A stretch of DNA of 64,000 nt, taken from Marinimicrobium hydrolyticum. GTDB lineage: Bacteria > Pseudomonadota > Gammaproteobacteria > Pseudomonadales > Cellvibrionaceae. How positions within the stretch are numbered: the first letter of the stretch is position 1; each line of letters begins with the position of its first letter. The DNA is taken from the NCBI RefSeq assembly GCF_030848505.1, contig NZ_JAVDDU010000012.1:1-64000 (forward strand), given 5' to 3'. Shown piece by piece: positions 1 through 8,358 of this stretch. The notes beneath the pieces were generated by a model that saw nothing but the letters and a program-made list of their open reading frames with translations, was not told the DNA's origin and did no database searches. Position numbers and translations under genes: made by a program.

Positions 1-13
1 TGCTGAACTCCTA

Positions 14-286
14 TCAAGGCTTGGGAATACTCCGGCTGGCGAGTCTAATGCGGTGAATCCTTTCAGCTTCTTTAAAAAATAGAATAGAAAACCCAAAAGT
101 ACTGAAAGAAACCAAAAGCAATATGAGCACATAGGTAGAACCCGCTCCACTAATCACTCCTATGATCACAAGAAAAAACGCTGCTAAAGCTACGCTCCAC
201 AGCCGCATCACCCACCCTAAGGGCCGGTTTAACATGCCTCCGGGGTAATTCTTCATCAGTTTTGCGATTCTGAATAGCTGATTCAT
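14..286 (-). CDS. Small two-helix membrane protein, hypothetical
   Basis: A 90-residue protein that I do not recognise. Two hydrophobic segments (about residues 29-47 and 51-70) are separated by a very short Gly/Ala/Ser turn, so it is probably a helical-hairpin inner-membrane protein. The N-terminal arm (about 28 residues) and the C-terminal tail are basic, suggesting both ends face the cytoplasm. No catalytic motif is visible. It lies at the window edge and its upstream partner, if any, cannot be judged. It is called a gene because of the clean membrane topology; it could still be a chance reading frame. Confidence 0.5.
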   Translation of the reverse strand: MNQLFRIAKLMKNYPGGMLNRPLGWVMRLWSVALAAFFLVIIGVISGAGSTYVLILLLVSFSTFGFSILFFKEAERIHRIRLASRSIPKP

Positions 287-621
287 AGAGCACTTAACAT
301 TTGAATCGTGGTCACAGTGACCGATTGTCCCCTGACCGATATTTCTTTATTCGAATTGATCGAAACTACCCGGAAACCCAGGTGTGGTCAAGGCTTCCGG
401 CGACATGGGGGTTTTGTCAGGAAAGTAAAAACGGTCGTAGTGCCTCATATCCCCGGTTTTCCCATTGCTCGGTAACTCACAGATATTTAAGGAAAAACCC
501 AAGAATTTTGGGCGTAGCTCAGAAATCATGGTCGGGGTGACCGTTTTTCCCGCTTCTCACTACTGTGAGGTATAACGGGATTCGCTGTTTACTACTGATA
601 TCTGGCTGAGGTAATGCGTGG
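287..621. other. Intergenic region with a palindrome and imperfect direct repeats
   Basis: About 335 bases without a supportable gene; short reading frames exist on both strands but look random. Positions 310-322 form a perfect inverted repeat (GGTCAC-A-GTGACC). The 23-base segments at 310-332 and 530-552 match at 17 positions as direct repeats, both carrying GTGACCG. A small inverted repeat (CTCAC/GTGAG) lies at 556-569. The direct repeats bracket about 200 bases of non-coding DNA and could be remnants of an element or operator sites; no function is assigned. Confidence 0.35.
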
Positions 622-1929
622 CTAATGCTCAATACGCTGCTTGTAGCAGTTCTGTATCCAATTCAGGTCTTCGGGTTCTTTGATATGGGCCTCTGCGGTG
701 GCGAGTACGCGCCGGGCGTAGTCTTGGATCACGGCTCGTCGGCGGCGGGTGGCGCTGACGTTCATGAGGTCACCCAACACTTCCAGTAAGCGAAATAATA
801 TTGCCGGGTTGGCGCTGCCCCACTGGCGTAGTTGGTCAAAGCTCAAGCCCAACAGGTTTTCAAAGCTGGGGCGGGAGACGACTAAGCGCAGTTTATCGTC
901 TACCATTCTTCTACGATGGGGAAAACACCGTCCGCTCAGTTCTGTCATGATTACGCTGATGCGATCCAGTGCCATGATGGCGTTGGTGGTGTCGTTGACG
1001 CCGGGTGAGAGTGCTTTCATGGCGACGTCGGCCATTTGGCGGATTCCGAACGCCGGGTCTTGCTGGATGGAGCGCTGTACGCCCAGTGAGAACGCGCTGG
1101 ATACTTTTTTTATTAACTTTTCATCTGGGGTTGGTCCCGCTATCACTTCGGCCAAGGTCTTGCCCTGGGCAATGAAATCGCCCACGCAGTGGGGTACATA
1201 AATGACGGTGTCCAAGCTTTCGGCAATGTCGAGTAAACTCTCCAATTCAATGTGCTGTATGTACCCTGCTTTTTCGTTCGCTACTTTCAGTGTAGGGAAT
1301 TCCGGCTCATCCTTAACTTCGGCGTCTTCATCATCCGGCACGCCCGCTTCCTGGGGATAAAGGCCAGCGATCACTGCCAGAGTTTCTGCTTCAATACCTT
1401 TTAGGATATTTTCCAGTTGGAGTGACTCGGCGATATGGTGAAAGAAGTAGACCAGGTACACCACGCTCACCAGGGCCGCCACAAAGCCTCCCATAATGGT
1501 TAACCCCGGCAGCTCGTCGCTGTCCCCACCCATCCCTCGCAATACGGCCAAGCAATAGGCATAGACGCCTAAAAACACGCCCAACACCGCTTGGTTTATT
1601 CGGTCACGCAAAAAGTTACGCAGCACCCGGGGGGAATACTGGGAGCTGGCCTGAGAAAGCACCAACAGAGTTAGGGAGAACACCACCCCTGCTACAGTCA
1701 CCATGCTGGTGGCCACCGCTTGGAGCATGCCGCGAGCGCCTTCAATATCGGCTCCGGCCATGCCCAAGTCCAGCTCTAGTTCACTGTCCAGGTGCAGTAA
1801 GCCGTGGGCGGCAGCGACCATAGCGATCAATATCCCGATGGGCACCACCCACATGCTCGAGCGTAAGCGATCCAGCAGCACATCCATTTGAACCACTTTA
1901 TTGATCTTCGTCCAGACGCCACTGCTCAT
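622..1929 (-). CDS. DUF2254 family membrane protein
   Basis: A 435-residue inner-membrane protein of the DUF2254 family. The family hallmark is visible: a hydrophobic segment followed by a Ser-Gln-Tyr-Ser-Pro-Arg stretch, then an Arg-rich loop and further membrane segments (four predicted in the first 180 residues). A soluble C-terminal half follows an acidic linker. The ATG at 1929 is preceded by GGGAG seven bases upstream, which is better than the in-frame TTG three bases further up. The biochemical role of the family is not established. It appears monocistronic. Confidence 0.8.
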   Translation of the reverse strand: MSSGVWTKINKVVQMDVLLDRLRSSMWVVPIGILIAMVAAAHGLLHLDSELELDLGMAGADIEGARGMLQAVATSMVTVAGVVFSLTLLVLSQASSQYSPRVLRNFLRDRINQAVLGVFLGVYAYCLAVLRGMGGDSDELPGLTIMGGFVAALVSVVYLVYFFHHIAESLQLENILKGIEAETLAVIAGLYPQEAGVPDDEDAEVKDEPEFPTLKVANEKAGYIQHIELESLLDIAESLDTVIYVPHCVGDFIAQGKTLAEVIAGPTPDEKLIKKVSSAFSLGVQRSIQQDPAFGIRQMADVAMKALSPGVNDTTNAIMALDRISVIMTELSGRCFPHRRRMVDDKLRLVVSRPSFENLLGLSFDQLRQWGSANPAILFRLLEVLGDLMNVSATRRRRAVIQDYARRVLATAEAHIKEPEDLNWIQNCYKQRIEH

Positions 1930-2347
1930 CAATCCACTCCCTTTGGTTTCTGACGTGTAGATTACTGTCCTGGTGGCCGCTAAACGGATTCGTCGGCAGC
2001 GATTGCTTCCGGGTATATCATCTCCCTACCCAGCCTTCTTTGAGTCGCGCGGAATCCGAGAATTCACTGAACTGCCTCTTTAAGCAGTTTTTCGTTAAAA
2101 CAATGTTTTGATCACCGGTCTTCTCACTATGAAGTTAAAAGGGTGCTATTGGCCCCATCATCACCATTAAGTATCCCTATATTGCTGGTCTAAATTTGAA
2201 CAGCAATCCCTACAAATGTTAAGGTTTTTCAACAGTTGCGCCTTACGAATTTGGCGTGGAAAAATCTGCCCCGCCTTCAGGCAGGCAGCTCTCACCACTC
2301 CCTTGGCATCGGCTGAGGACACAGCATGGTTATAAAAAGGAGATCCC
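1930..2347. other. Divergent intergenic region
   Basis: About 420 bases between two divergent genes, so it should hold promoters for both. A short stem (AACTGC/GCAGTT) followed by a T-run lies at 2070-2092 and might be a weak terminator on the plus strand. A strong Shine-Dalgarno (AAGGAG) ends about five bases before the ATG at 2348. No supportable gene is seen; a 60-codon minus-strand frame at 2167-2349 overlaps this ribosome-binding site and looks random. Confidence 0.4.
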
Positions 2348-3988
2348 ATGGCGAACCTATCCCTCTCTGCACTCGCGCGCTATTTGTTGCTCGCGCTTCT
2401 CACCTTGGGTTTAGTCGGCTGCGGCGGTAGCAGCGGTGATGGCGGCGACCCAGGCACCCAGCCTCCGCCCTCTAATGGCGGACCCGGTGATGACGACGAC
2501 GATGACGATGATGATGATGACGATAACGGCGATGATTCCAGCGTGCAGCTGACCGAAGAGGAGCGCGTGATTGGCGCGGCGGTGATAGGTTTTCACCAAG
2601 CCGGCGTCGCTGGCTCCATGGCGCAGAGTGCGGCCACCACGCCCGCCGATCCTCCCAACGACAGCCCACCGCCTGCGGGAGCTGGTAAAACTTTGGCTAC
2701 CGGTCAAGTGGACACCGTCATGGATTGCGCCAGTGAAGACGGCGAAGGCGCTGTGCGCATTGCCGAAGGCGGTGAACAACTGGATCGGCAGGCCATAGCC
2801 TTCCCCGAAAGCCATTTTTCCGGAAGCTTCCCGGACCATGGCACCGCCGATGATCATGTGGGCCGCGCTGACTGTGTTATGAACTACGAAGACGAAACCG
2901 TGTACCACTACGAAATGTCTTTTGACGTGGCCCAGGAAGAAGACATCGACGGGCAGCCCGGCCACCGCGCCGTGTTCGCACGCTCCGGCGGCTTTACCGG
3001 CCCCAACTTTGAGGACGCCCCAGACCTGGAGCAAGCGGGCGTGGCCAACTTCACCGTGGGCGAACAGGAAATGACTCTCAGCAGCCGGTTTCTGATTCAC
3101 GCATGCGAAGGCTGTGTTAATGGAGACCTGAACGACTTTAGCGGTGACCCGATACGGGACACCACCAGCGTCAGTTTCCTCTCTATGGAGATAGATCACA
3201 CAGGCGCGAGGGTCGAGACCCACCTGGGTGAAAGCCCTGAGTCTCTGTTCGCCATGATCACTCGCGCTGGCGTCAATGGCACCACGGAAGTCTCGATGGA
3301 CGGCCTAATGCGCTTTGCAGACCACTCCACCGGCTGTGGCTTCGATGTGACCTACGCCACCAACTCTGACCTGGTGATTGCCGATTACGACAGCGATATG
3401 CCTACCATGTTGGGCGGTCAGCTGCAGGTTACCGACAATGACAGCGGCAATGTGTATGACGTGGAGTATCACGATAACGGCGAAGTGAGCGTTAGCCGCG
3501 ACGGCACGCCCATTACCGTAGAACCCAGTGAGGACGCCATGGCGTGCGGTTTTGTCATGCCCGATGGCGAGCAGGAAGCGCCCAGTGAAGCACCCGAGCT
3601 AACGGGCACTTGGTTATCCGACTGCAACCAGCTGGATGAAGACCAATGGGGCAATGTCCTGTACCAATTCTCCGCCGACGGTTCGGCCGAGCAAACCGTG
3701 AACGTGTTCGACAATGACTCCTGCTCGGGCACCGCAGACCAGTCCATGGACTACGAGCTGAACTATGAAGTAGGCGACCACGTTCCCCAAAGCGGCAATG
3801 CGGATGCCTACGAAATCGATCTTACCGATCGAGTGGAAGTGCAATCCGGTAACTCCATGCCCACTATTTACGAGATTTACGGTATTAATGGCGACCGGCT
3901 ATACTTTGGCGAGCCCCTGGCGGGGCCCGACCGGCCGGAATACCGGCCGGATGAGCTTGATCAGAGTTTTGGTTATACCCGGCAGTAA
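2348..3988 (+). CDS. Large Asp-rich surface/periplasmic lipoprotein, unknown function
   Basis: A 546-residue protein with a type II signal peptide (lipobox Leu-Val-Gly-Cys near residue 25). A low-complexity linker follows, rich in Gly, Pro and Asp, with a run of twelve Asp encoded at 2489-2524. The mature part is strongly acidic with scattered Cys residues that could form disulfides. The last 130 residues start with a Leu-Thr-Gly-Thr-Trp motif like that of small beta-barrel domains. I recognise no family. The acidic tether might bind calcium or act as a spacer from the membrane. It appears monocistronic, with a strong terminator directly downstream. Confidence 0.8.
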   Translation: MANLSLSALARYLLLALLTLGLVGCGGSSGDGGDPGTQPPPSNGGPGDDDDDDDDDDDDNGDDSSVQLTEEERVIGAAVIGFHQAGVAGSMAQSAATTPADPPNDSPPPAGAGKTLATGQVDTVMDCASEDGEGAVRIAEGGEQLDRQAIAFPESHFSGSFPDHGTADDHVGRADCVMNYEDETVYHYEMSFDVAQEEDIDGQPGHRAVFARSGGFTGPNFEDAPDLEQAGVANFTVGEQEMTLSSRFLIHACEGCVNGDLNDFSGDPIRDTTSVSFLSMEIDHTGARVETHLGESPESLFAMITRAGVNGTTEVSMDGLMRFADHSTGCGFDVTYATNSDLVIADYDSDMPTMLGGQLQVTDNDSGNVYDVEYHDNGEVSVSRDGTPITVEPSEDAMACGFVMPDGEQEAPSEAPELTGTWLSDCNQLDEDQWGNVLYQFSADGSAEQTVNVFDNDSCSGTADQSMDYELNYEVGDHVPQSGNADAYEIDLTDRVEVQSGNSMPTIYEIYGINGDRLYFGEPLAGPDRPEYRPDELDQSFGYTRQ

Positions 3989-4003
3989 CAGTACTTGCGC
4001 AAT

Positions 4004-4036
4004 AAAAAAGGCGGACTTTTTAGTCCGCCTTTTTTT
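4004..4036. terminator. Bidirectional rho-independent terminator
   Basis: Perfect stem GGCGGACT/AGTCCGCC with a four-T loop, an A-run on the left and a T-run on the right. It can terminate the lipoprotein transcript (+) and the flavin reductase transcript (-) that converge here. Confidence 0.9.
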
Positions 4037-4095
4037 GGTCTCACTCTTTTTGGTCTCACTCTGGAACAACCAAACTCGTTAAAGCTGGGCAGCCT

Positions 4096-4701
4096 TCAGC
4101 TCGGCCTTCGAAGTGAAAAAATTTCACCTAGCGACGCATACTGCTCCCCTCCCAGACGCGCTAAGGGCTGGATTTTATCCGCCCCAGGTAGTCCGGTGCT
4201 CGGATCAATCAACTCATCGTTTATGAACGCGTGTTTAATTTCCGCGTAAATCACCGCTTGGGGTCCACCGCCTAAAAGATGAATGTCGTAACGCTGGCAG
4301 GCAAAGGCTATTGGGCAATCAGCCAAACGCGGCAGCCCGAACTCAGCGTCTTCTACCAATTGACTATCGATGCGCTCAAGCTCCGACTCGCCTGCGGGTA
4401 AAGCTCTAGCCGTTTCGTTTAGCTGCTTTGCTTGTGGAACGACCCCCAAGTGAATTACAAAACGCTCACGTTTTTCGATGTTGGACCAGGTATCTTTCTT
4501 ACTGCCGTCGCGCTTGTGCCCCACCGAAAACATCACCAGTGCGGGATCACTGGCGATGGCATTAAAGTATGAAAAAGGTGCAAGGTTAAAGCTACCGCTA
4601 TCGTTTTCACTCAACACCCAGGCGACCGGCCGAGGAATCACCGTATGCGTCATCAGTTTGTACACATCCGCCTTGGGTAAATTGATCATATCAACAATCA
4701 T
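4096..4701 (-). CDS. Flavin reductase-like FMN-binding split-barrel protein
   Basis: A 201-residue protein of the flavin reductase-like (DIM6/NTAB) family, which binds FMN in a split beta-barrel. The typical early segment Arg-Pro-Val-Ala-Trp-Val is followed by a Phe-Asn-Leu-Ala-Pro-Phe-Ser-Tyr-Phe-Asn motif and an Asp-Thr region that shape the flavin site. Length is normal for the family. GGGAG lies six bases before the ATG. The gene is 75 bases downstream of a RidA gene in the same direction, so they are probably co-transcribed. The substrate cannot be told from sequence. Confidence 0.85.
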   Translation of the reverse strand: MIVDMINLPKADVYKLMTHTVIPRPVAWVLSENDSGSFNLAPFSYFNAIASDPALVMFSVGHKRDGSKKDTWSNIEKRERFVIHLGVVPQAKQLNETARALPAGESELERIDSQLVEDAEFGLPRLADCPIAFACQRYDIHLLGGGPQAVIYAEIKHAFINDELIDPSTGLPGADKIQPLARLGGEQYASLGEIFSLRRPS

Positions 4702-4776
4702 TGTCGCTCCCGAATCGCTTTCACCTAAGCCTAGCCCTTGTCGTGGCCGTAGGGCCCTTACGGCGCACCTACGTTG

Positions 4777-5160
4777 TTATGCATCTATCCGTGCAGTGAC
4801 TTCGATTTCCAATTTCATTGCCTCGTCGAGCAAGCCTGCTATAAACACAGTCGCCGCTGGCTTGGCTTTGCCTAGGTACTTTCTGAATACCGGCCAACAC
4901 GGCTCAAAGTCTAATTTGTTGGGGTAGATGTAATTAACCCTCACTATGTTATCGAGACTGCTGCCCGCCTCGATTAGAGCTTTCTCAATGTTTTTGAAAC
5001 ACTGGTCTGCCTGCTCAACGGGATTGTCTGAAATAGACATCGTTTCATAATTGTACCCGGTCGTGCCGGAGACAAATACGTAGTCGCCATCGACAACAGC
5101 GCGCGAATACCCTATTTTCTCTTCGAACTCGGACCCACTTGAAATGTGCTTTCGACTCAC
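4777..5160 (-). CDS. RidA/YjgF family protein
   Basis: A 127-residue member of the RidA (YjgF/YER057c/UK114) family, whose best-known activity is hydrolysis of reactive enamine/imine intermediates. The small alpha/beta trimer-forming fold is recognisable, with the central Val-Ser-Gly-Thr-Thr-Gly strand and a terminal Glu-Val-Thr-Ala-Arg segment containing the usual Arg. The start is GTG at 5160 with AAGGGG six bases upstream. It probably forms a two-gene unit with the flavin reductase-like gene downstream, a pairing that could serve detoxification or catabolism; that is inference. Confidence 0.85.
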   Translation of the reverse strand: MSRKHISSGSEFEEKIGYSRAVVDGDYVFVSGTTGYNYETMSISDNPVEQADQCFKNIEKALIEAGSSLDNIVRVNYIYPNKLDFEPCWPVFRKYLGKAKPAATVFIAGLLDEAMKLEIEVTARIDA

Positions 5161-5337
5161 AACGTACCCCTTTAATGTAATAACTTTGATGTCAGCGCTT
5201 GTGATGTTCCATTAATTCAATGGACACCCATCACGTCACGCTGGGTTTGGCCTAGCATTTAAACATGGTCGTACTGGTTGTTTGGCCCCTGTGACCCGCT
5301 CTCACTCCATGCACCATCAATTAGGATGAGCAAAGGT

Positions 5338-5751
5338 TTAGTCGGCGGGCGAAGACTGGAGGATCAAATTGAACGTTTCATCAGCTACGATCTTGCCCTC
5401 GATCGCCAGAGTGATACGCCAGGCTCCCTGTTTGTTCTCTACCGGCTGCCAAATTGTATCACCAATAAAGAAGTTCCAATCGTTCTGCTTAATATACACC
5501 TCGCCATCAAACGGTGGCAGGGGCTTACCTTCTTCATCGGGAATTTCGGGGTGGTAGATGCAATAAGCCAGCTTTTTGTTCTTGGCTTTTTTGATATTAA
5601 CGATATAGCCAAACTCGACGTCCAGCTCACAGGGAATATCGTGAGTCATCTTGATTAGGGTGGGCAGCTCCTTGGACTGATCGGTCCAGGGTGTATAAAT
5701 ACCCCAGCTGTTAAGCTTCACCTCTGGTTTCTTCTTGGCCATAAACGCCAT
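5338..5751 (-). CDS. DUF3859 domain protein
   Basis: A protein of about 137 residues matching the DUF3859 family. It begins with a Met-Ala-Lys-Lys-Lys-Pro-Glu-Val segment, then Gly-Ile-Tyr, a conserved Asp-Val-Glu-Phe-Gly-Tyr-Ile-Val-Asn-Ile-Lys core, and an ending Trp-Arg-(Ile/Met)-Thr-Leu beta segment. The frame is open 64 codons further upstream (to 5943), but that extension is Arg/His-rich and overlaps the neighbouring permease gene, so the start is placed at 5751 (or 5742). No signal peptide. The family function is unknown. Confidence 0.75.
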   Translation of the reverse strand: MAFMAKKKPEVKLNSWGIYTPWTDQSKELPTLIKMTHDIPCELDVEFGYIVNIKKAKNKKLAYCIYHPEIPDEEGKPLPPFDGEVYIKQNDWNFFIGDTIWQPVENKQGAWRITLAIEGKIVADETFNLILQSSPAD

Positions 5752-5914
5752 CGTTGCCTGTCTTGAATTGAGGGCTATTATCTCCAATGGATAGGGGGTG
5801 ATGCAATCTCGGCCGCCGCCGCTCGAAAACCGGTGTCCGCCATGATGACAACGCTGGATCCGGAATTCATGGTCTTGGCGATCATTTGTGCAGAGTTCTA
5901 GCGGTAGGATAAAC

Positions 5915-7294
5915 TTACGGCGAAACACCCTTCGCCACGCCACTTCTATTGCGCATCAACAGCAAGGGCATGCCTCCAGCTAACACCAGCAACCCGATAA
6001 ACGCGCCCGGCCCGGCGTACAGGGTGCTGGACCACAGTAGGCCAAGGCAAGTCACGGCGAACACCAAAGGGGTGAAGGGGTACAAAGGCACTCGGAAAGG
6101 TCGCGCACGGTCCGGGTGGCGGTGCCGCAGTATGAATACCGATCCGACCGTGAGTAGCATAAACAGCCAGAATACCGGCGCGGTGTAGGCCACCATGGTG
6201 CTAATGCCGTCGCCGGTCCAGGCGCCGAACACGATCAGCGCCAGGGTGATTGCGCCCTGAAGCATCAAGGCACTTCTAGGTGTGCCACCGCCCTCGTGCC
6301 AGGTAGCCAGCAGAGATAATTTAGGCACGTCTCGCCCCAGCGCGTAATAGACACGGGCGCCGGTTAGTATCGTAGCGTTAATGGTACTGAGCGCGGCTAG
6401 GCATACCATCAAGCTGAGTAACACGGCGCCCATAGGGCCAGCGACAATGCGCATCAATTCGGCGCCCACGGCGCTAGTTTCGCGTAGCCCGGCCAAGCCA
6501 AAAATGTGCAGGTACGCGAGATTCACCAGAACATAAACCGCACTGACCAGGGCAACCCCAATCAAGAGTACACGGCTTACTGTGCGGGCTGGATTGCGCA
6601 GCTCGCCAGACAGATAGGCTGCTTCATTCCAGCCGCCGTAGGTGAGCAGAACAAACACCATGCCCATCCCCAAAGCACCCGCCAGATTACCCAGCCCCGC
6701 ATCCGCTGACGATTGCTCAAGTGGCCGTGCGGCACTCGGGTCTGCCAACAGCAGCCCACCGACGATAACGCTCAGCAAGGCCAATACGGTTACGGTGGTA
6801 AACAGAACTTGCAGTTTTTTTGAAGGATGCGTGCCCACCATATTCAAAATGGTCAGCGCAAGCACGGCGATAGCCGCGTGCAAGCCCGGCCCCCATGGCC
6901 CAAGGGGTAGCAAGTGCTGCGCGTATTCCCCATAGATAAACGCGGCGGCGGCGATGGAGCCCGTTTGAATGACCGTACCGCGCGCCCAGGCGAACAGCAC
7001 GCTTACACCCGACCCCCAGGCGCGTTGTAGATAGTGGTATTCCCCACCGGCGTGCGGATAACTGGAGCCCAGCTCCGCATAGCAGAGTGCGCCCACCAAG
7101 GCGACCAAACCGCCGGCCACCCACAGGGCAATATACATGAATGGCGTTTCCACATGCTGGGCGACCAGCGGTGGAAAACCAAAGATGCCAATGCCGATGA
7201 CGACACCCACCAGGACCGCAACGCCATCACTGGTGGTTAAGTTTTTTCCCGGCTGGGGCGATTTGTTGAGCATTGGCTTAGAGCCGTTGGGCAT
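5915..7294 (-). CDS. APC-family amino acid permease
   Basis: A transporter of about 459 residues of the amino acid-polyamine-organocation superfamily, resembling the LAT/YjeH-like branch. Around twelve hydrophobic helices are visible. Helix 1 carries the Gly-Ile-Gly-Ile-Phe-Gly-Phe-Pro substrate-binding break, and the helix 2-3 region has the Cys-Tyr-Ala-Glu-Leu-Gly signature. The start is probably ATG 7294 (GAGA upstream), overlapping the end of the methyltransferase gene by 17 bases; ATG 7273 is an alternative. The overlap indicates translational coupling with the exported methyltransferase. The substrate cannot be told. Confidence 0.85.
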   Translation of the reverse strand: MPNGSKPMLNKSPQPGKNLTTSDGVAVLVGVVIGIGIFGFPPLVAQHVETPFMYIALWVAGGLVALVGALCYAELGSSYPHAGGEYHYLQRAWGSGVSVLFAWARGTVIQTGSIAAAAFIYGEYAQHLLPLGPWGPGLHAAIAVLALTILNMVGTHPSKKLQVLFTTVTVLALLSVIVGGLLLADPSAARPLEQSSADAGLGNLAGALGMGMVFVLLTYGGWNEAAYLSGELRNPARTVSRVLLIGVALVSAVYVLVNLAYLHIFGLAGLRETSAVGAELMRIVAGPMGAVLLSLMVCLAALSTINATILTGARVYYALGRDVPKLSLLATWHEGGGTPRSALMLQGAITLALIVFGAWTGDGISTMVAYTAPVFWLFMLLTVGSVFILRHRHPDRARPFRVPLYPFTPLVFAVTCLGLLWSSTLYAGPGAFIGLLVLAGGMPLLLMRNRSGVAKGVSP

Positions 7295-8105
7295 GCCATT
7301 CTCGCGCCTGATGGTGGCCCTCGGCGGCTTCAATGGAATCTTCGTTCACCATGCCCACGTACCGCTCACCTTCAACTGTGAAGCTCAGCTCCTCCCCTTG
7401 CAGTCGGCCGTCCTGAAGCTCCATGCGTCGGCCGTTGATGACCACTTCGCCACTCACGGTTTGATATTGCTGATGCAGAAAGACTGTGCCTTCCTCGCCT
7501 TCCGCCGTGGTAATTTTCCAACGCCCCGCGACCTTCGCCGGCACGGTCCACATAAGAATCCTGCGCCCGCTCACCCTATCCTCCTGATCCGGTTCCCAGT
7601 CGCCCATGTCAAAATCGTGCGACACCACTCGAGTACCGGGGGCCATGGTTTCCAAAATCACGGGCTTCAGGCGCCGGTTGACGCTTTGCAGTAAATACAT
7701 GGTTAGCACCGTGGCATCGGAAAAGTCCTTTTCAAATAAGTCCCCCTCTTCGAAGGTAACCTGATCCTCCACTCCCGCCGCGCGAGCATTCTGGCGGGCT
7801 TCACTAACACGCTCTGGGTCCAGATCAATACCTAGCGCATTGCGTACACCATAATCCCTCGCAGCGGCAATCACTATGCGGCCGTCGCCTGAACCCAGGT
7901 CAACCAAAAAGTCGTCGGGCTGGACTTCCGCCATTTCCAGCATCCGGTCCACAACTTCTGGCGGCGTTGGCACATAGGGAACATCCAAGTTGGGGCGCTG
8001 GGCTCCCGCGGCGTAGGAAAACATCAGTAAAGTGGCCGCCAGGCACACTGGCAGGGTTAGCGCGCGTAACCGGGTCCGGTCACGTAAGGGGAGTAAGTGC
8101 CGCAT
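7278..8105 (-). CDS. Signal-peptide-bearing class I SAM methyltransferase-like protein
   Basis: A protein of about 275 residues. From the ATG at 8105 there is a classical signal peptide (basic start, a hydrophobic Leu-Ala-rich core, Ala-Gly-Ala end), then a class I methyltransferase fold. Motif I reads Val-Asp-Leu-Gly-Ser-Gly-Asp-Gly-Arg, followed by the acidic end of strand 2 (Gly-Ile-Asp-Leu-Asp) and motif II around Glu-Gly-Asp-Leu-Phe. A perfect Shine-Dalgarno complement at 8114-8121 sits eight bases from this ATG and decides the start over the longer frame to 8147. An extracytoplasmic SAM-binding fold is odd, because SAM is cytosolic. It may be membrane-tethered or may bind another ligand. 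Confidence 0.8.
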   Translation of the reverse strand: MRHLLPLRDRTRLRALTLPVCLAATLLMFSYAAGAQRPNLDVPYVPTPPEVVDRMLEMAEVQPDDFLVDLGSGDGRIVIAAARDYGVRNALGIDLDPERVSEARQNARAAGVEDQVTFEEGDLFEKDFSDATVLTMYLLQSVNRRLKPVILETMAPGTRVVSHDFDMGDWEPDQEDRVSGRRILMWTVPAKVAGRWKITTAEGEEGTVFLHQQYQTVSGEVVINGRRMELQDGRLQGEELSFTVEGERYVGMVNEDSIEAAEGHHQAREWHAQRL

Positions 8106-8358
8106 TCGATGAGTCCTCCTTTCAATTCCGTTGACCGGAAAGTCCATTGGCGGAACGCTGTACGCGCTTTGATGCGCCCTGGGGCGTCGCCCCTAAAGTG
8201 ATATTGCGGTGCTATTCATTTGGGAGTTTTTCCGCTCGGGTAAAGTTCCCCCTGGGTGCGCGGCTTCCTATGGATATACTCAATGGCAAGAATATGGCAA
8301 GGTCACAAAGCGCGCAATTAATGAAAATTCATACACCGGCACGACTTGGGGACCCGAG

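Noticed and set aside
2167-2349. Short minus-strand frame upstream of the lipoprotein
   Set aside because: Overlaps the strong ribosome-binding site of the plus-strand gene and has no recognisable features.
2411-3223. Minus-strand frame of 270 codons opposite the Asp-rich lipoprotein
   Set aside because: Repetitive Val/Ile/His composition is the complement of the GAY-rich coding strand.
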